DNA of 64,000 bases from Sneathiella sedimenti (lineage in GTDB: Bacteria > Pseudomonadota > Alphaproteobacteria > Sneathiellales > Sneathiellaceae): contig NZ_JAFLNC010000002.1 in assembly GCF_017313765.1 (NCBI RefSeq), positions 620,001-684,000 of the forward strand, in the 5' to 3' direction. Under the pieces are notes generated by a model. It was not told where the DNA came from, did not search any database, and saw only the letters and a program-made list of their open reading frames with translations. Shown here one piece after another: positions 58,786-64,000 of the stretch; positions within the stretch are counted from its first letter, which is position 1, and each line of letters starts with the position of its first letter. The translations under genes and the position numbers were made by a program.

Positions 58786-59844
58786 ATGACCTATAACGAA
58801 ATAACCTATCCCTTCGATACCCGGCCCGGAGATGGCGAAGTTCTTGAAGTCAGCGACGGCCTGCTCTGGGTCCGAATGCCGATCCCGATCCCCGGCCTTG
58901 ACTATATCAACCTCTACCTGATCGAGGATGACGATGGCTGGACGATGGTGGATTCAGGGCTGAATACCGGGAAAATCCGGGATCTCTGGCGCGAAATTTA
59001 TGCAAAATACCTGAAGGGGAAACCGATCACCCGGATGCTCTGCACCCATTTCCACCCCGATCACATGGGGCAGGCGGGCTGGGTCACCTATAAATGGAAG
59101 ATCCCGCTGACCATGACCTTCGGTGAATGGACGTTCGGCCGCATGCTCTATCTGGAGGCGCAGAAGGAAACACCGGACTATGTCATCGATTTCTATCGCT
59201 CCGTAGGATTTGACGAGGACATGCTGGCAAGGGTGCGCGATCGCGGGTTCAATAACTTCCGGCAGGCGATGTCACAGGTTCCCATGGGATTCAACCGCAT
59301 TGCCGACGGCGATATCCTCACGATCGGCAAGCGCGACTGGCAGGTAATTGTCGGGCAGGGGCATTCGCCGGAACATGCCTGCCTCTATTCGGCGTCGGAC
59401 GGGATACTGATTTCCGGCGACCAGGTGTTGCCGCGGATCACGCCGCATATCGGGGTCTATCCTGCGGAACCGCTCGCCAATCCGTTGAAGAAATTCATGG
59501 ATTCTATTGAAATATATAAGAAATTGCCGAAAGATACCTTCGTTCTTCCGGCCCATAATGACGTCTTTTACGGCCTGCATAACCAGCTTGATTTCTATCA
59601 ATCACACCATGAGGAAAGGCTTAACCGGTTAATGCAGGTCTGTGATTCCCCCCAGTCAGCGATGGATTTGCTGCCGGTCCTGTTTGACAGGGAACTGGAC
59701 GAGAAAGACAAGGGGCTGGGTATTGCCGAAGGGTTGGCCCATTGCCACTATCTTGTTGGTGAAGGCAAGCTGGAGCGGGTACTGGGAGAGGACGGAATCT
59801 GGAAGTTCCAGAAAAGCGGCGCGCACCACAAGGCCGTCGCCTGA
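58786..59844 (+). CDS. metallo-beta-lactamase-fold hydrolase
   Basis: The 352-residue protein has the HxHxDH metal motif in CTHFHPDHMGQAG. Further metal-type residues are His in VGQGHSPEHAC, Asp in LISGDQVLP and His in LPAHNDVF. A C-terminal winged-helix-like region (about 250-345) follows, as in LACTB2-type proteins. It probably hydrolyses a thioester or phosphoester. It lies between the acyl-CoA dehydrogenase and enoyl-CoA hydratase, so an acyl-CoA thioesterase role is plausible but unproven. Confidence 0.88.
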   Translation: MTYNEITYPFDTRPGDGEVLEVSDGLLWVRMPIPIPGLDYINLYLIEDDDGWTMVDSGLNTGKIRDLWREIYAKYLKGKPITRMLCTHFHPDHMGQAGWVTYKWKIPLTMTFGEWTFGRMLYLEAQKETPDYVIDFYRSVGFDEDMLARVRDRGFNNFRQAMSQVPMGFNRIADGDILTIGKRDWQVIVGQGHSPEHACLYSASDGILISGDQVLPRITPHIGVYPAEPLANPLKKFMDSIEIYKKLPKDTFVLPAHNDVFYGLHNQLDFYQSHHEERLNRLMQVCDSPQSAMDLLPVLFDRELDEKDKGLGIAEGLAHCHYLVGEGKLERVLGEDGIWKFQKSGAHHKAVA

Positions 59845-59885
59845 AGACTTAAGTAAATAACAAAAACAATAAAGGAAACAAGGAT

Positions 59886-60683
59886 ATGACAAAAGATCTT
59901 CTGATTGAAAAGAAAGACGGGATCGCAACGATTACCCTGAACCGGCCGGAAGCGCGCAACGCTCTGTCGATGGAAATGCGGTCCGGGTTGTATGACGCCT
60001 TTGTCGATATGGAGAATGATGACAGCGTGCGCTGTATTATCCTGCGCGGTGAAGGCGAGCATTTCCAGGCTGGCGGTGATGTGAAATCCTTCACTGAATA
60101 TGCGAAGATGGACCCCGAAGAACGCCGCAAAGCGTTTGAAAAACGTATCCATACCCTGCATCCGACGATTTTCACGATGACGCGGATGCCGAAGCCGATC
60201 ATCGCGAGTGTGCGCGGCGGTGCCGCCGGATTCGGCCTGTCCCTGATGATGGCCTGCGATATGGTTATTGCCTCGGAAGACGCCTTTGTCACGCTCGCCT
60301 ATATCGGGATCGGCACGACGCCGGACGGTTCCGGCTCCTACATGCTGCCGCGGATTGTCGGGCTGAAGAAGGCGATGGAAATTGCCATGCTCGGCGACCG
60401 GATCAAGGCGGCGGAGGCCAAGGATCTCGGCCTTATCAATTTCGTGGTCCCGACCGAGGATCTGGCGGCGGAAACCGCGAAGCTCGCCAAACGGCTTGCC
60501 AATGGCCCGACGGTCGCGCTCGGCCGTACGAAGCAGTTGCTTAATGCCTCACTCGGGAATAGTCTGGAAGAACAGCTCTCACTCGAGGCGCAAGGGTTTG
60601 CCTTCTGCGCGTCAAGTAATGATTGGGTCGAGGGAGTGACTGCCTTTAAGGAGAAGCGGAAGCCCGACTATAAAGGCAATTAA
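59886..60683 (+). CDS. enoyl-CoA hydratase/isomerase family protein
   Basis: The 265-residue crotonase-fold enzyme has TLNRPEARNALSMEMR at the start and the oxyanion-hole segment GEGEHFQAGGDVKSF. The second conserved block is RGGAAGFGLSLMMACDMVIAS, split here for length. It hydrates or isomerises enoyl-CoA esters. In this cluster it would act after the acyl-CoA dehydrogenase. A related DmdD-type activity (methylthioacryloyl-CoA hydratase) is conceivable, but no residue proves it. Confidence 0.9.
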   Translation: MTKDLLIEKKDGIATITLNRPEARNALSMEMRSGLYDAFVDMENDDSVRCIILRGEGEHFQAGGDVKSFTEYAKMDPEERRKAFEKRIHTLHPTIFTMTRMPKPIIASVRGGAAGFGLSLMMACDMVIASEDAFVTLAYIGIGTTPDGSGSYMLPRIVGLKKAMEIAMLGDRIKAAEAKDLGLINFVVPTEDLAAETAKLAKRLANGPTVALGRTKQLLNASLGNSLEEQLSLEAQGFAFCASSNDWVEGVTAFKEKRKPDYKGN

Positions 60684-60719
60684 CGGGCTCCGGTTCTCGC
60701 ATGGAACAAGGAGACGGTT

Positions 60720-61544
60720 ATGGCGGACTTGAAGGGAAAGACACTCTTTATCACGGGCGCAAGCCGGGGCATCGGACTTGCCATCGGCAAGCGCGCCGCA
60801 GCAGATGGCGCAAATGTCGTCATCGCCGCCAAAACCAAGGAACCTCATGCCAAGCTGAAAGGCACGATCTATTCTGCCTCTGACGACATCGAGGCGGCGG
60901 GCGGCAAGGCGCTCCCCCTCGTTGTCGATGTGCGCGAGGAGGAGATCGTCGAGGCGGCCATGAAACAGGCGGCGGATACCTTCGGCGGGATTGATATTCT
61001 CATCAATAACGCCTCCGCCATCAGCCTGACGGGAACACAGGAAACCCCGATGAAACGGTATGACCTGATGCACCAGGTCAATATCCGCGGGACGTTCCTT
61101 TGTTCCCAGAAGGCCATTCCCTACCTTAAGAAGGCCGACAATCCGCATGTCCTGAACCTGTCCCCGCCGCTTAACTTCGAGACGCACTGGTTCGCGCCCC
61201 ATGTCGCTTACAGCATGGCGAAATATGGCATGAGTCTCTGTGTGCTCGGCATGGCGGAGGAGTTCAAGAAGGCCGGAATCGCCTTTAACGCGCTCTGGCC
61301 GAGGACGGCGATTGCGACGGCGGCCATGGATATGATCGGTGGGCCGGATGTGCGGAACAAATGCCGCAAGGTGGAGATCATGGCGGATGCGGCCTATCTT
61401 ATCCTGACCAAGCCATCGCGGGAATTCACGGGGAATTTCTGTATCGATGACGAGGTGTTGAAAGACGCCGGGATCACGGATCTATCAAAATACCGGTTCG
61501 AGGGTGTGGAGGAGAAGGACCTTCTCCCCGATTTCTTCGTCTAA
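60720..61544 (+). CDS. SDR-family oxidoreductase (HSDL2-like)
   Basis: The 274-residue SDR has a standard cofactor motif TGASRGIGLAIGKR, INNASAISL and the active-site segment HVAYSMAKYGMSL with YxxxK. The pattern PHVLNLSPPLNFETHWF is typical of HSDL2-related SDRs, which act on lipid or hydroxyacyl substrates. It is the last plus-strand gene of the acyl-CoA cluster and abuts convergent hemA. Confidence 0.92.
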   Translation: MADLKGKTLFITGASRGIGLAIGKRAAADGANVVIAAKTKEPHAKLKGTIYSASDDIEAAGGKALPLVVDVREEEIVEAAMKQAADTFGGIDILINNASAISLTGTQETPMKRYDLMHQVNIRGTFLCSQKAIPYLKKADNPHVLNLSPPLNFETHWFAPHVAYSMAKYGMSLCVLGMAEEFKKAGIAFNALWPRTAIATAAMDMIGGPDVRNKCRKVEIMADAAYLILTKPSREFTGNFCIDDEVLKDAGITDLSKYRFEGVEEKDLLPDFFV

Positions 61545-62762
61545 TCAGGCGGCCTGACGCAAGTCCAGCCGGTTCCAGACATCCTTTAACGCACTGACCA
61601 GCTCGGCCATCATCGCGTCGTCATGGAACGGTGTCGGCGTGATGCGCAGGCGTTCCTGTCCGCGGGGAACCGTCGGGTAGTTGATGGGCTGGATATAGAG
61701 GCCGTAATCGTCAAGCAGCATATCGCTCGCCTGCTTGCAGAGTTCGGCGTCATAGACCATCAGCGGCACGATATGGGTGACGGACGGCAGGACGGGCAGC
61801 CCGGCCTCGGTCAGTAAAAGTTTCAGGGTGGCCGCGCGCTCCTGATGCTGGTCGCGCTCAACCTGACTTGACTTCAGGTGCCGCACGCTCGCCAGCGCGC
61901 CGGCGGACATGACCGGCGAGAGGGTGGTCGTGAAGATGAAGCCTGACGCATAGGAGCGAATGGCATCGACAATATTTTTGCTGGCGGTGATAAAACCGCC
62001 GACCACGCCGAACGCCTTACCAAGCGTGCCCTCGATGATATCAAGGCGGTGCATCAGCCCTTCGCGCTCCGCCACGCCGCCGCCGCGCGGGCCATACAGG
62101 CCAACCGCATGCACTTCGTCGAGATAGGTCATGGCGTTGTATTTATCGGCGAGATCGCAGAATTCCTTGATCGGGGAGATGTCGCCATCCATGGAATAGA
62201 CCGATTCAAAGGCGATGACCTTCGGCCGCCTCGGGTCAATGGTTTTCAGCTTGTCTTCCAGGTCGCGCACATCGTTATGGCGGAAAATCCGCTTCTCGCA
62301 GCCCGAATGGCGCACACCGTCGATCATTGAGGCGTGGTTAAGCTCATCGGACAGGATCACGCAGCCAGGCAGCAGCTTGCCGAGGGTGGAAAGCGTCGCG
62401 TCGTTGGAGACAAAGCCGGAGGTGAAGACCAGTGCCGACTCTTTCCCGTGCAGGTCGGCCAGTTCCCGTTCCAGCTCGCAGATCATGCGGGTGTTGCCGG
62501 AAATGTTGCGCGTCCCGCCAGCACCGGCGCCGAACTGGTCCGTTGCGTCCTTGATGGCCTTCAGCACATCCGGATGCTGGCCCATGCCGAGATAGTCGTT
62601 GGAGCACCAGATGGTGATGTCCTGTGTGGCGCCATCGTCGAGATACCGTGTTGCCCGGGGGAAGTCTCCGGCATGACGGCCAAGCTCGGTGAAGACCCGA
62701 TAGCGCTTTTCCTCTTTCAAAGCGGCAATCGCCTGCTCGAACATGCTCTCGTAATCCATCAT
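61545..62762 (-). CDS. hemA: 5-aminolevulinate synthase
   Basis: The 405-residue PLP enzyme condenses glycine and succinyl-CoA, the first step of haem synthesis in alphaproteobacteria. Features are [47 protein letters not shown] and the PLP Lys in [21 protein letters not shown] precedes two adjacent ATGs (62762 and 62759). It is convergent with the SDR gene, with no gap. Confidence 0.97.
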   Translation of the reverse strand: MMDYESMFEQAIAALKEEKRYRVFTELGRHAGDFPRATRYLDDGATQDITIWCSNDYLGMGQHPDVLKAIKDATDQFGAGAGGTRNISGNTRMICELERELADLHGKESALVFTSGFVSNDATLSTLGKLLPGCVILSDELNHASMIDGVRHSGCEKRIFRHNDVRDLEDKLKTIDPRRPKVIAFESVYSMDGDISPIKEFCDLADKYNAMTYLDEVHAVGLYGPRGGGVAEREGLMHRLDIIEGTLGKAFGVVGGFITASKNIVDAIRSYASGFIFTTTLSPVMSAGALASVRHLKSSQVERDQHQERAATLKLLLTEAGLPVLPSVTHIVPLMVYDAELCKQASDMLLDDYGLYIQPINYPTVPRGQERLRITPTPFHDDAMMAELVSALKDVWNRLDLRQAA

Positions 62763-62913
62763 CCGCCCTTAAGCTGTGTTTGGTCCATCGACTGATGTGT
62801 TCCTAAATACAGTTTCCGACCGATCCGTGACAAGGGACAAAAGGTCGCAACGTCGCCGGGATCGCGCAGTTTTGATGCTCTGTTATCCGCCTGTCCGTGT
62901 AAATGCCGCCGTT

Positions 62914-63798
62914 TTAATGCGCCATAAAGACCGGAATCGGGCAGTTATTCAGAACTTCTTCCGTGACCGCGCCGAAGAACAGGCGGCGCAGGCGGCTGCG
63001 CGTATAGGCGCCCATCACCAGCAGGTCCGCATTGCACTTTCCCGCTTCCGCAAGGATTGATTCGGCCGTCGACTTGCCATTCGATCCCGTAATTTCGCAG
63101 CGGTCCGCATGCACCCCATACATGGTCAGATAGCGCTGTACCGCGAGCGGGTGGATATCCTCATCCAGGTCATCGACGGCGGAAATCAGCATGACTTTCT
63201 CGGCCGTCTGCAAAAAGGGCAGCGAGTAGGAGAGGGCCCGCGCCGATTCCACCGATCCGTTCCAGGCGAAGGCGACCCGCATGCCGACATCCTTTTTAAG
63301 AACCTTGTCCAGCAGCAGGACCGGGCGACCGGTTTCGCGCAGCGCCGTATTGATCAGCAGGGAGTTGTTGATCTGTTCCTCTCCCTCTTGCTTGCAAATG
63401 ACAATCAGGTCGAACAAACGCCCGTAACTATGCAGAGTATCTTCGCTATTTCCCTGTTTCTCGACGAAGCGGGTAGAGGCGCCATCGGCCGTTGGCCGGT
63501 CGGTGATATCATGGATAACCGGGACTCCCATGCGGCCGGACACATCCTTGAACAGTTCCCGGGCGCGATGCCGGCGTTCCTCTCCGTCCTTTTCCGCCAT
63601 CTCGATCACGCTCTCGATCATGGTCGAGGTCATCCCCTCGCCAACGAACGCAGCCGCGGATCGGGGGTCGATCTTGATATGCAGCGCATTGACATGGGCG
63701 CCAAAACGGAGGGCGAGGTTGAAGGCGCTTTCAAGAGCCTTGGCATCGCTGTCGTTCTTTGCGCCGGATACGGGAACCAGAATATTTTTAAAATGCAT
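62914..63798 (-). CDS. universal stress protein, two UspA-like domains
   Basis: The roughly 294-residue protein starts at 63798 with KNILVPVSGAKND. It has two tandem UspA-like halves; the second ends LVMGAYTRSRLRRLFFGAVTEEVL, which matches the G-2x-G-9x-G nucleotide motif loosely. The first half lacks a clear ATP motif. UspA proteins support survival under stress. The next minus-strand gene upstream is the cation-efflux gene at 63890. Confidence 0.9.
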   Translation of the reverse strand: MHFKNILVPVSGAKNDSDAKALESAFNLALRFGAHVNALHIKIDPRSAAAFVGEGMTSTMIESVIEMAEKDGEERRHRARELFKDVSGRMGVPVIHDITDRPTADGASTRFVEKQGNSEDTLHSYGRLFDLIVICKQEGEEQINNSLLINTALRETGRPVLLLDKVLKKDVGMRVAFAWNGSVESARALSYSLPFLQTAEKVMLISAVDDLDEDIHPLAVQRYLTMYGVHADRCEITGSNGKSTAESILAEAGKCNADLLVMGAYTRSRLRRLFFGAVTEEVLNNCPIPVFMAH

Positions 63799-63889
63799 CG
63801 AATACCTCAGCCTGCGAATATTCACCTAAATGTAACATTAAGACCCTAAATTCTAAAGGGTTTTGTAGATTACACTTGGTAAATGCGGT

Positions 63890-64000
63890 CTAGTCTTCGT
63901 CATTCCGGCTGTTGTCGATATGAAGGGGGTCCTGATGCACAATGGCCTCGGCCTCGGGATATTCCGCCATCAGCCGGGCTTCCACGGCGTCGGAAATGGT
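63890..64000 (-). CDS. C-terminal end of a cation diffusion facilitator transporter
   Basis: The last 36 residues of a minus-strand frame run in from the right edge, including ISDAVEARLMAEYPEAEAIV and then HQDP. This matches the C-terminal cytoplasmic domain of CDF-family zinc/iron exporters (FieF type). The membrane part lies outside the window. Confidence 0.75.
   Translation of the reverse strand, partial: TISDAVEARLMAEYPEAEAIVHQDPLHIDNSRNDED

Noticed and set aside
63840-63866. Small hairpin near ACCCT/AGGGT between uspA and the cation-efflux gene
   Set aside because: Only five base pairs and no U-tract on the strand of the flanking genes.
1-64000. Insertion sequences, integrases, tRNA genes, CRISPR arrays
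   Set aside because: None was seen; the AT-rich patches lack transposase or recombinase motifs, cloverleaf-like sequence or regular short repeats.

Overview
The window reads as a chromosomal segment of an alphaproteobacterium. Evidence for this is the ALAS-type hemA, a COQ9 ubiquinone protein directly after peptide deformylase, two DUF465/YdcH proteins, a TIGR02444 protein, an ATP-cone-less class Ia ribonucleotide reductase, a C4-dicarboxylate dctPQM system and many acyl-CoA enzymes. A Rhodospirillales/Sneathiella-like marine or soil heterotroph is a guess. Most of the sequence is GC-rich with dense, well-formed genes. I saw no rRNA, tRNA, CRISPR array, transposase or integrase.

Three patches are visibly AT-rich and look acquired. 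(1) The left edge (1 to about 560) holds a truncated membrane-protein gene. (2) Positions 3757-5900 hold three overlapping or closely spaced minus-strand genes of unknown function; the last has a HEPN/DUF4145-like C-terminus. (3) Positions 27170-29360 hold a small membrane protein, an ImmA/IrrE-type HEXXH protease and a 'beta family' protein. Patches 2 and 3 are the best candidates for uncharacterised multi-gene systems such as defence or stress cassettes.

Layout. 1-3.7 kb: membrane protein diverging from an MmyB-type regulator, rpsU, def-coq9. 5.9-10.4 kb: BCCT transporter, lipoprotein, MaoC dehydratase, TorF-type porin. 10.6-23.5 kb: TPR methyltransferase, two cyclase-TPR proteins, SulP transporter, a halohydrin dehalogenase-like SDR, purEK, a diguanylate cyclase, small conserved proteins, ubiX. 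24-27.2 kb: nrdAB behind a NrdR-like and a DnaA-like box. 29.5-34.6 kb: ppk2, an atypical SDR, a Bcr/CflA efflux pump behind a structured leader with a possible leader peptide and terminator, and a truncated haemoglobin next to a GAF-adenylate cyclase. 34.8-46.3 kb: small metabolic and stress genes, several with divergent or adjacent ArsR, HxlR or ribbon-helix-helix regulators and palindromic operators, plus a Baeyer-Villiger-type monooxygenase and a chromate transporter. 46.4-64 kb: acyl-CoA dehydrogenases, dctPQM, an EAL phosphodiesterase, a GlcD-like oxidase, threonylcarbamoyl-AMP synthase, an acyl-CoA degradation cluster, hemA, a universal stress protein and the end of a cation-efflux gene.

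The segment is rich in nucleotide second-messenger proteins: three class III cyclases, one GGDEF protein and one EAL protein. The strongest new observations are the leader RNA in front of the MFS pump (32736-32887), the halohydrin dehalogenase signature at 16039-16773, and the two AT-rich three-gene cassettes.
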